This document shows, in pieces, positions 1 through 7,506 of a stretch of 7,935 nucleotides of DNA. Origin of the DNA: DASPKW01 sp038244055 (GTDB lineage: Bacteria > Planctomycetota > Phycisphaerae > Tepidisphaerales > Tepidisphaeraceae); contig JBBRTW010000347.1 in NCBI GenBank assembly GCA_038244055.1, positions 1-7,935 on the forward strand. The letters run 5' to 3'. The notes beneath the pieces are model-generated. The model had not been told where the DNA came from. It did not search any database and was given only the letters and a program-made list of their open reading frames with translations. The translations under genes and the position numbers were made by a program. Within the stretch, counting starts at the first letter, position 1, and every line of letters begins with the position of its first letter.

Positions 1-1187
1 ACCTGGCCCGCTACGGCACCAAACAGCTCGAGCGCCAGCTCAACTGGCAGGTCGTGCCGGTCGCGCGCGACTGGACCGACTGGATGGACTCGCCCATCCT
101 CTACATCTCCAGCCATATCCCCGTGAAGTTCACCGATGACCAGGTGGGGAAAATCCGCAAGTACGTCGAAGCGGGCGGGCTGCTCTTCACGCAGGCGGAT
201 GGCAACGGCATACCCGCCAGCAAATCGTTCGAAGAACTGGCCCGCGCCCTTTTCCCGGCCTACGAAATCAGCGATCTGCCGGAGGATCACGAAATCTACC
301 GGATGCTCTTCAAGCCCAATCCCAAGCCCAAGCTGCGCTATGTCACCAACGGCGTGCGCGTGCTGATGGTGCATTCACCCACCGATATTTCCTCGGCCTG
401 GCAGTTACGGCAGGACAAGTCCAAATCCGGCGCGTTTGAGACCGGAATCAACCTCTTCCTCTACGCCTCGGGCAAGGGCGATCTGCGGAACCGGCTTTCA
501 TCGCCCGTGATCGCGGCGCAGCCCGCGGCGCAAGGCGGCACGATCCGCGTGGCGCGGGTGCGCTATCCCGGCAACTGGGACCCCGAGCCGATGGCCTGGA
601 CGAGATTCTCGCGCCTCTTTCAGCGCGAGACGGATGTGGGCGTGGATGTGTCCACGGTGGATATGAACTCGCTCGATTCCGCGGCCGCCGGCGGCGCTGC
701 CGCGCCGATACCGATCGCGGCGCTAACGGGAACCTCCTCGTACACGCCCACGGCGGGCGAGAGCAGCGCCATTCGAAAATTCGTGGAAAACGGCGGGGTC
801 TTGTTCGTGGATGCGGCCGGCGGATCGGGCGATTTCGTGGAATCGGTGCGGCAATCCATGACCCGGATCTTCCCCGAATCGCGCCTGCAATTCCTCTCCC
901 GCACCCACCCCCTGCTCACCGGTGCCGGCCAGACGGGCACGGTCGATGTCGCCACGCCTGAAGTCCGCCCCTACACCAAAACCCGCGCTGGCGGCACCAC
1001 CGGCCGAATCGAGTACCTCAAGTGCGGCAAAGGCTGGGTGATTTTCAGCCACCTCGATGTGACCCACGGGTTGCTGGGCGCGAACACCTGGGGGATCTTT
1101 GGATTCGAACCCAAATACTGCTCCGACCTCCTCAAAAATATCCTTATCTGGCAGGCCATGGGAATGAAGGATGAGGCGGGGCAGTAG
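1..1187 (+). CDS. DUF4159 protein with two tandem copies of the domain (5' end cut off by the window)
   Basis: The reading frame is open from the first bases, so the true start lies outside the window. The first complete codon is at 3, and the GTG at 54 is internal; 394 residues are visible. Counting from that GTG, the first half (about 14-85) has the DUF4159 look: a hydrophobic strand ending in ISSH, then IRKYVEAGGLLF, then FEELARALFP and LPEDHEIY. A second half (about 167-367) starts with RYPGNWDPEPMAW. It repeats the same order with IRKFVENGGVLFVDAAGG, a helix, RIFP and RTHPLL, and closes with a VIFSHLDVTHGLLG block and a final helix. DUF4159 has a class I glutamine amidotransferase-like fold of unknown function. 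In planctomycetes it often lies near MoxR/DUF58 genes, but those are not visible here. The gene converges on the sialidase-like gene. No catalytic claim is made; the family assignment is by motif recognition. Confidence 0.8.
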   Translation, partial: LARYGTKQLERQLNWQVVPVARDWTDWMDSPILYISSHIPVKFTDDQVGKIRKYVEAGGLLFTQADGNGIPASKSFEELARALFPAYEISDLPEDHEIYRMLFKPNPKPKLRYVTNGVRVLMVHSPTDISSAWQLRQDKSKSGAFETGINLFLYASGKGDLRNRLSSPVIAAQPAAQGGTIRVARVRYPGNWDPEPMAWTRFSRLFQRETDVGVDVSTVDMNSLDSAAAGGAAAPIPIAALTGTSSYTPTAGESSAIRKFVENGGVLFVDAAGGSGDFVESVRQSMTRIFPESRLQFLSRTHPLLTGAGQTGTVDVATPEVRPYTKTRAGGTTGRIEYLKCGKGWVIFSHLDVTHGLLGANTWGIFGFEPKYCSDLLKNILIWQAMGMKDEAGQ

Positions 1188-1242
1188 GCGGTAGGCAGAA
1201 GGCAGAAGGATGAAGGATGAAGGATGAAGGATGAAGGTTGAA
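1180..1242. repeat. Heptamer tandem array (GGCAGAA / GGATGAA), nine units
   Basis: Nine consecutive 7-bp units lie in one register: GGCAGTA, GGCGGTA, GGCAGAA twice, GGATGAA four times, then GGTTGAA. The array starts before the TAG stop of the DUF4159 gene (1185-1187), so the stop codon is part of it. It ends 5 bp before the end of the convergent sialidase-like gene, and therefore fills the whole intergenic gap. No hairpin or T-tract terminator is seen here. Confidence 0.9.
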
Positions 1243-1247
1243 AGAAT

Positions 1248-2297
1248 TCAGCGTTTGGGTGTTACTTGTATCTTCGCAAGATAAATCGTGGTTTTTCCTT
1301 CGTGCGATGAATAGTAACTGACGTAAATCACACCATCGGCCGCTTCCACCAGGCCGGGATAGCTCGTGTCGCCGCCGCTGGCGAGTGTGATCAGAGGCGT
1401 CAGGCTTTGCGAAGTCATCGAGCCGAAGATTGTTTTGGCCGCCTTCGCATCGGGAAAATCGCGGCCCGCATAGAACATCCGGCCATCTCCCAGCACGACA
1501 AAATCCGGGCCCTGCGCCGCATGCTCGGCCTTCTTCCAATCCCATTTGTCATAGGGCGGCTTCGAACTGGCAATCCACGCCGCGCGGTCCTTCTCCTCGC
1601 TGCGGAAGAGCATCAGGGCGGTGTCATCAGGCAGAAACCGGATCGTCGCCTCGCCGCCATCGGCTGGGGCGGCGGGGTCGACGAGTTTTTCATAGCGAAC
1701 GCCATCGGCCGTCTTCCAGATCGCGAACTCGCGCTTTCCTTTAAGTTTATCGAGCGAGTAGACCGTCCCGTAGCCAACGCCCTTGTGCCAGGTCACGCGC
1801 CAGAGCCATTGCCGATCCCCAACACCTTCCACCGCCGCCGGCGCGGACCATTCGATGCCGTCTTTCGAGAAGCTGACCCGCGAATGCCCCCCCGTGCGCT
1901 TCCGGCCGGGCTTGGGCTCCTCGCCATCGTAGATGGAGCCGCCCATGAGAATCATCAACCGGCCATCGGGCATCAGGCTGATCTTGGGATCGCGCAGATC
2001 GATCCCCTTTTCCGCAACCAGCGCCTGCGATTTCCAACTGCTTCCATCGGCGCTGGCCAGGACGCGAATCCGGCCATCGGTTCCGGGAATGTGCGCGGTT
2101 CCTTCGCGAAATACGCAAAGCCATTTGCCATCGTGGCGCAGCAAATCGGTGAAAGCGTTATGCCCCGCGCCATCCCATATTTTTGCCGATGACTCCAAAC
2201 GGGCAACCGGGGATGGTTCCTCCCCCCGTGCTGCCGGGAGAAACACCCAGGAGATCATCAGCGCCAATGCGCCCGCCAGTCCGCCTATCTTCACCAT
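1248..2297 (-). CDS. Secreted sialidase-like BNR/Asp-box protein
   Basis: This 349-residue protein has a Sec-type signal: MVK, then a hydrophobic stretch at residues 5-20, with likely cleavage near AARG-EE (about 24-25). The body looks like a six-bladed sialidase propeller. It has two clear Asp boxes (SADGSSW at 82-88, SKDGIEW at 144-150) and a degenerate third (TADGVRY at 196-202). Candidate active-site arginines are in VFREG (R64), LRDPK (R102) and LFRSEE (R232), and a late tyrosine lies in SYPGL (313). Families of this type hydrolyse terminal sialic acids or related glycosides outside the cytoplasm. Substrate cannot be read from the sequence, and many planctomycete members are annotated as exo-alpha-sialidase by fold alone. 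Length fits a single catalytic domain with no extra binding module. The start is preceded only by a weak AAAAGA purine stretch. It is transcribed divergently from the small gene at 2457 and convergently with the DUF4159 gene. Confidence 0.8.
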   Translation of the reverse strand: MVKIGGLAGALALMISWVFLPAARGEEPSPVARLESSAKIWDGAGHNAFTDLLRHDGKWLCVFREGTAHIPGTDGRIRVLASADGSSWKSQALVAEKGIDLRDPKISLMPDGRLMILMGGSIYDGEEPKPGRKRTGGHSRVSFSKDGIEWSAPAAVEGVGDRQWLWRVTWHKGVGYGTVYSLDKLKGKREFAIWKTADGVRYEKLVDPAAPADGGEATIRFLPDDTALMLFRSEEKDRAAWIASSKPPYDKWDWKKAEHAAQGPDFVVLGDGRMFYAGRDFPDAKAAKTIFGSMTSQSLTPLITLASGGDTSYPGLVEAADGVIYVSYYSSHEGKTTIYLAKIQVTPKR

Positions 2298-2456
2298 GCT
2301 TACATCTTTTCAGGTCGATTCATCGTCGTCAACTCCATAATCATTTCGTGAAACGGGCGCGAGAAGCTTATGATGGGGCTTGCAGTGGGTTGCAGGTGGA
2401 GCCTCCGCTTGGCGGTTGGCGTGCGTGGTTGCGCTGGAAGACAAGGAGCGTTGAAA
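2298..2456. promoter_or_regulatory. Divergent gene-start region (sialidase-like gene left, small gene right)
   Basis: Both flanking genes are read outward from this stretch, so it should hold at least one promoter per direction. On the plus strand CATAAT at 2336-2341 resembles a -10 box, but nothing close to TTGACA lies 16-18 bp upstream. On the minus strand TTGACG is followed 17 bp later only by a poor -10-like AAAGAT, very close to the start codon. No box pair is convincing. The part from 2370 to 2456 is open in the frame of the small gene, and could be a longer N-terminus instead of untranslated leader. Confidence 0.35.
2443..2448 (+). promoter_or_regulatory. Shine-Dalgarno AAGGAG deciding the start of the small gene
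   Basis: A full AAGGAG lies 8 nt upstream of an in-frame TTG at 2457, the classical spacing. It is only 2 nt from an earlier in-frame TTG at 2451, which is too close. ATG codons at 2370 and 2373 have only a weak GAGAAG ahead of them. This site is the main reason for preferring the TTG at 2457. Confidence 0.5.
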
Positions 2457-2894
2457 TTGGCCCGGGGACGATTCTTTTTTCTGGGTGAGATCGGACAGGC
2501 CGCCGACCTGAAGAGCGCCGAGCGGGCGGTCGATCAGATTCGGCGCGCGGTCGAGACCCATCCCGGCGCGCCGCTGGCCGAAGCGCCCATCGAGGCGCTG
2601 CGGCGCGAGGTGTTCTCGCTGCGCCTGGGGCTGGAAGTGCTGGGGCAGATCATGATCGAGAAGGGGATCGTTTCCGAGCAGGAACTGGCGCGGCTGGCGA
2701 CGGTGCTCTTCGCGGCGCGGCCGGAAGCGCCGGCGACGCCGGTTGCGCCCGCAAGCGGCCCTGCCCCCGCGCCCGCGCCGATCAAGGTGGAGAAGCAGAT
2801 CAGGCATCGAAAGCGGTCGGAGAAGCAGGATCTGGAGCAGCTTCTGGCGATCGAGGAGATTCCCAAGGGGAAGGATGTGGATACCAAAATGTAG
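2457..2894 (+). CDS. Uncharacterised small helical protein with Pro/Ala linker and charged tail
   Basis: I do not recognise a named family. With the TTG start at 2457 it is 145 residues. It has a short hydrophobic start (FFFLGEIG), a charged helix (about 18-34), then a long amphipathic helical segment (about 44-85) with heptad-like leucines ending in LGQIMIEKGIVSEQELARL. That last stretch resembles the 'initiation helix plus turn' seen at the start of several unrelated helical domains. A Pro/Ala-rich linker follows (about 86-108), then a basic patch (RHRKRSEK, 116-123) and an acidic/basic tail. There is no signal peptide. An alternative ATG at 2370 would add 29 residues rich in Cys, Trp and Gly with atypical codons, which I consider leader sequence. 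Codon use in 2500-2800 is strongly G/C at third positions, like the neighbours, which supports real coding. The TAG stop lies within the first palindromic repeat. It may be a small cytosolic adaptor or nucleic-acid-associated protein, but that is a guess. Confidence 0.65.
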   Translation: MARGRFFFLGEIGQAADLKSAERAVDQIRRAVETHPGAPLAEAPIEALRREVFSLRLGLEVLGQIMIEKGIVSEQELARLATVLFAARPEAPATPVAPASGPAPAPAPIKVEKQIRHRKRSEKQDLEQLLAIEEIPKGKDVDTKM

Positions 2895-2944
2895 CATGGG
2901 CATCCTGCCCATGTCGAATCCGTAGCATGGGCATCCTGCCCATG
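2891..2944. repeat. Two direct copies of a 23-bp REP-like palindromic element
   Basis: Identical 23-bp copies lie at 2891-2913 and 2922-2944, separated by 8 bp. Each is GTAG followed by a perfect hairpin with arms CATGGGCA and TGCCCATG around a 3-nt TCC loop. The first copy contains the TAG stop of the small gene (2892-2894). I recall this motif as common between genes in Planctomycetota and Verrucomicrobiota, often mistranslated as peptides such as HGQDAHAT. That is memory, not a search result. Confidence 0.85.
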
Positions 2945-2994
2945 TTTCAATCCTTGAATGAATAAGTGCGGCTGACGTGCATCGAGCAGTTCGA

Positions 2995-3017
2995 CACGGG
3001 CAGGATGCCCGTGCTAC
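2995..3017. repeat. Third copy of the REP-like palindrome, inverted, with a compensated stem
   Basis: This is the same 23-bp element in the opposite orientation, ending 3 bp before the DUF1501 stop. Its arms are CACGGGCA and TGCCCGTG. Compared with the other copies, one T-A pair of the stem has become C-G on both arms, so the 8-bp hairpin is kept. With the direct pair on the other side it makes a roughly symmetric palindromic cassette between two convergent genes. It could act as a bidirectional terminator or 3'-end stabiliser, although no T-tract follows. Confidence 0.8.
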
Positions 3018-3020
3018 GAA

Positions 3021-4415
3021 TCATGCAATGATCTTCTTTTCAACATTCCCATGCACATCGGTCAGCCGGAAATCGCGGCCGGCGTAGCGATAGGTCAGGC
3101 GCTCGTGATCCAATCCCAGCAGCGAGAGGATGGTCGCGTGCAGATCGTGGATGTGCATCTTGTCGACCTCGGCCTTGGTGCCCAGTTCATCGGTAGCGCC
3201 GTGGCGCAGGCCGCCCTTGATACCGCCGCCGGCCAGCCACATCGAGAAGCCGCGGTTGTTGTGGTCGCGGCCATCCTTGGACTGGGCAGTCGGGGTCCGG
3301 CCGAACTCGCCGCCCCAGATGACCAGCGTATCCTTGAGCATGCCGCGGGCCTTGAGATCGGCGAGCAGGCCGGCGATGGGCTTGTCGATCACCTTGGCGT
3401 TGGACTCATGCTTCTGATGGAGCTGCTGATGCTGATCCCAGTTGCCGTGGGAGAGTTCGATGAAGCGCACGCCGGCCTCGGCGAAGCGGCGGGCCATGAG
3501 GCACTGTCGGCCAAAGGTATCGGTATCGGTTTCGCCGATGCCGTATAAGGCGTGGGTCTTCTTGGATTCCTTGGTCAGGTCCATCACATCGGGCACGGTG
3601 CTCTGCATGCGGAAGCCGAGCTCGAACGATTCGATGATGCCTTCGATCTGCGGGTTCTCGCCGCTGCGGCGGAGGAGGTCGCGGTTCATCTGCTGCACGA
3701 GATCGATCTGCCGGCGCTGCACCGAGGCGGGGGCGGCGGGGGTGACGTTGGGCAGGCCGTTGGAGCTGGTGCCGGCGATGGGCGTGCCTTCATACGCGGC
3801 CGGGAGGAAGCCCGAGCCGTAGAGCTGCGCGCCGCCCTGGCCGCCGGGGGCGATGGTGATGAAGCCGGGGAGATTCTGGTTCTGCGTGCCCAGGCCGTAG
3901 ACCACCCACGAGCCCATGGAGGGGCGGACGAAACGGGCGCTGCCGGTGTGGAGGAGGATGGTGGCCTGCGGGTGGGCGGGATTGTCGGTGTGCATGGAGT
4001 TGACGATGCACAGGTCATCGGCGTGCTGGGCGACATTGGAGAAAAGCTCGCTGATCCAGAGGCCTGATTTGCCGTGCTGATTGAACTTCCACTGCGGGCC
4101 CAGGAGGGTCCGGCCGGCGTAGGATTTGCCATCCATTTTGGCCAGCTCGGGCTTGTAGTCGAACGTATCCACATGCGAGGGCGCGCCCTGCATGTAGAGG
4201 AAGATGATGCGCTTGGCCTTGGGCGCGAAGTGGGGCTGCTTGGGAAGGAGCGGGCTTCGATAATGCTCTTCACCCGTGTGCGCGCTGGAAGGTTGCGTGG
4301 GAGGGACCGAGTTCGGCTCGGCGTAAGCGCGGGTGAGCAGGTCGGCCAGGGCGAGATAGCCGAAGCCGCAGGAAGTGGAGAGGAGCATCTGGCGGCGCGA
4401 GGTGGTGGGATTCAT
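3021..4415 (-). CDS. DUF1501 protein with twin-arginine signal
   Basis: This is a 464-residue member of the DUF1501 family, which belongs to the alkaline phosphatase/sulfatase-like fold; its reaction is not established. The N-terminus has TSRRQMLL (5-12) followed by a mild hydrophobic stretch ending near AYA-E (31-33), which fits Tat export. Family blocks follow in order: IIFLYMQGAPSHVDTFDYKP (70-89), LPGFITIAPGGQGG (182-195), ELSHGNWDQH (320-329), VIWGGEFGRTP (365-375), GRDHNNRGFSMWLAGGG (382-398) and HIHDLHATILSLLGLD (421-436). The frame is open for 21 more codons upstream, to an ATG at 4478. That stretch is heptamer repeat, so I start at 4415, where CAGGA lies 7 nt upstream and the Tat motif falls at the usual place. 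The gene follows the DUF1553 gene on the same strand, 84 bp downstream, and is probably cotranscribed with it. Length is normal for the family. Confidence 0.92.
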   Translation of the reverse strand: MNPTTSRRQMLLSTSCGFGYLALADLLTRAYAEPNSVPPTQPSSAHTGEEHYRSPLLPKQPHFAPKAKRIIFLYMQGAPSHVDTFDYKPELAKMDGKSYAGRTLLGPQWKFNQHGKSGLWISELFSNVAQHADDLCIVNSMHTDNPAHPQATILLHTGSARFVRPSMGSWVVYGLGTQNQNLPGFITIAPGGQGGAQLYGSGFLPAAYEGTPIAGTSSNGLPNVTPAAPASVQRRQIDLVQQMNRDLLRRSGENPQIEGIIESFELGFRMQSTVPDVMDLTKESKKTHALYGIGETDTDTFGRQCLMARRFAEAGVRFIELSHGNWDQHQQLHQKHESNAKVIDKPIAGLLADLKARGMLKDTLVIWGGEFGRTPTAQSKDGRDHNNRGFSMWLAGGGIKGGLRHGATDELGTKAEVDKMHIHDLHATILSLLGLDHERLTYRYAGRDFRLTDVHGNVEKKIIA

Positions 4416-4422
4416 GGGGTTG

Positions 4423-4427
4423 TCCTG
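4423..4427 (-). promoter_or_regulatory. Ribosome binding site CAGGA of the DUF1501 gene
   Basis: Read on the minus strand, CAGGA ends 7 nt before the ATG at 4415. It lies just outside the heptamer array at 4432-4459. It favours the internal ATG over the in-frame ATG at 4478, which lies in repeat sequence. Confidence 0.5.
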
Positions 4428-4431
4428 AAAA

Positions 4432-4459
4432 GGCAGAAGGCCGAAGGATGAAGGCAGAA
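4432..4459. repeat. Second heptamer array (GGCAGAA / GGCCGAA / GGATGAA), four units
   Basis: Four units lie in register on the plus strand: GGCAGAA, GGCCGAA, GGATGAA, GGCAGAA. Two of the unit sequences are identical to those of the array at 1180-1242. Here the array lies in the leader of the DUF1501 gene, so the mRNA carries the complement (TTCTGCC, TTCATCC). Confidence 0.85.
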
Positions 4460-4473
4460 TGCGGCGAGCCTTC

Positions 4474-4499
4474 TTCATGTTTCATGTTTCATGTTTCAT

Positions 4500-4501
<2 letters not shown>
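4474..4501. repeat. Third heptamer array (TTCATGT), three perfect units plus a variant
   Basis: Three perfect TTCATGT units (4474-4494) are followed by TTCATTC (4495-4501). The last unit runs two bases into the stop codon of the DUF1553 gene (4500-4502). On the transcribed minus strand the unit gives an ATG every 7 nt. This places ATG codons in all three frames just after the stop. Confidence 0.85.
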
Positions 4502-6914
<2,413 letters not shown>

Positions 6915-6955
6915 GAGGGTTCTCAGTTCAAGTGCCCCCGCCGGTCACCGTGCTA

Positions 6956-6984
6956 ATCATACTTTTGAACGGCGAATGTGTGAA
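6956..6984 (-). promoter_or_regulatory. Sigma-70-like promoter for the DUF1553-DUF1501 operon
   Basis: On the minus strand, TTCACA (6984-6979) and TATGAT (6961-6956) are separated by exactly 17 bp. Each box differs from consensus at one position. Transcription would start near 6949, giving a leader of about 35 nt before the ATG at 6914. A GAGAA purine stretch precedes the start codon. This is the best promoter pair I can see in the window. Confidence 0.5.
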
Positions 6985-7002
6985 TTTGTTGTGGGGAGGA
7001 TT

Positions 7003-7037
7003 GGGTTCAGGGTTCAGGGTTTAGGGTTTAGGGTTCA
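7003..7037. repeat. Heptamer array GGGTTCA / GGGTTTA, five units
   Basis: Five 7-bp units lie in register: GGGTTCA twice, GGGTTTA twice, GGGTTCA once, followed by decaying copies to about 7044. The GGGTTTA unit equals the plant-type telomere repeat, but in this bacterial context that is coincidence. The array lies just upstream of the promoter of the DUF1553 gene. Confidence 0.85.
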
Positions 7038-7117
7038 GGTTGTGGGTGTAGGGGATGCGCTGTTTAGTTTATCGGGAATGCGAATGGGGGAGGCGATATT
7101 GGCGTGAGGGCCGATTT

Positions 7118-7155
7118 CTGAACCTGAACCTGAACCTGAACCTTGAACCCCAAAC
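7118..7155. repeat. CTGAAC hexamer array, inverted relative to the GGGTTYA array
   Basis: Four perfect CTGAAC units (7118-7141) are followed by two 7-bp relatives, CTTGAAC and CCCAAAC. The period changes from 6 to 7 within the array. It is close to the reverse complement of the array at 7003-7037. For example, GGTTCAGGTT at 7032-7041 pairs perfectly with AACCTGAACC at 7121-7130. Confidence 0.85.
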
Positions 7156-7164
7156 CCTTCAATT

Positions 7165-7201
7165 CAAAAACCCGCGGCCGGTGGGTGACGGGCCGCGGGT
7201 T
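7165..7201 (-). terminator. Intrinsic terminator on the minus strand
   Basis: A perfect 11-bp GC-rich stem is formed by AACCCGCGGCC (7169-7179) and GGCCGCGGGTT (7191-7201) around an 11-nt loop. Read on the minus strand the hairpin runs into five Ts, the last two of them inside the stem. On the plus strand it is followed by TCAGGAGG, so it fits only minus-strand termination. It would end transcripts of the isomerase-like gene about 300 nt after its stop codon, and shield the DUF1553 promoter. Confidence 0.7.
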
Positions 7202-7454
7202 CAGGAGGGGAAAAGTCGCGAATCCGCCGGTTGAGGAGAATGGGGAAGGCCGGCGGCCGCGCGGGCAGTGGAGACGCCCGGCGATAGACAGGTGGCCGCG
7301 GAGAGGGGCAGGGGGACGCGATGGCGCATGTACAATGTAAAAAAAAATGGATGAAGGTTGGGAAAGTATGTTTCCAGGGTGGAGGAGCATCCATCTTAAT
7401 GCATGGTTGGATATGGATTTATGACTTTCAGATGGCGTCAAAGCGGATGAGCCC
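7202..7454. other. Intergenic stretch without a supported gene
   Basis: I see no convincing coding frame. The left part (7203-7325) is purine-rich and GC-rich on the plus strand. The right part is much richer in A and T. It includes a run of nine As at 7339-7347, a small GGAAA/TTTCC hairpin (7361-7375), and a 12-bp match (7349-7360) to the end of the array at 1180-1242. The stretch would be the 3' untranslated part of the isomerase-like transcript if the terminator at 7165-7201 is used. Confidence 0.5.
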
Positions 7455-7484
7455 CACGGGTAAGGCCTTAGAGCCTTACCCATG
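7455..7484. other. Hairpin just downstream of the isomerase-like gene
   Basis: Arms at 7455-7466 and 7473-7484 pair over 12 bp with one mismatch, around a 6-nt loop. The inner nine pairs (GGGTAAGGC with GCCTTACCC) are perfect. No T-tract follows on either strand, so it is not a standard terminator. The outer CACGGG/CCCATG ends resemble the stem ends of the palindromes at 2891-3017, but the core differs. It lies 22 bp beyond the stop of the gene and may protect the mRNA 3' end. Confidence 0.6.
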
Positions 7485-7506
7485 CCACCCAAAAACAAGC
7501 CAGCGA

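Noticed and set aside
1180..1242. CRISPR-like array
   Set aside because: Units are 7 bp with no spacers, and no cas gene is present.
1407..2192. 261-codon plus-strand frame opposite the sialidase-like gene
   Set aside because: The minus-strand frame has a signal peptide and Asp boxes; the plus-strand one is Arg/Pro-rich with no recognisable feature.
2310..2912. 200-codon minus-strand frame covering the small plus-strand gene
   Set aside because: Its start is a translation of the palindromic repeat (MGRMPML), and the rest is Arg/Gln-rich shadow sequence. The plus-strand frame has better codon use and a Shine-Dalgarno site.
3051..4067. Two plus-strand open frames opposite the DUF1501 gene
   Set aside because: They are shadows of a gene with all family blocks intact, with low-complexity composition and no own motifs.
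4416..4478. 21-residue N-terminal extension of the DUF1501 protein
   Set aside because: The extension is translated heptamer repeat and would displace the Tat motif from the N-terminus. A better-placed CAGGA site serves the ATG at 4415.
7003..7037. True telomere or linear replicon end
   Set aside because: Only five units, lying inside a spacer with genes on both sides. The match of GGGTTTA to a plant telomere unit is chance.
7339..7347. Nine-A run as a second minus-strand terminator
   Set aside because: The nearest hairpin (7361-7375) has only five pairs and ends 13 nt before the T-run, too far for intrinsic termination.
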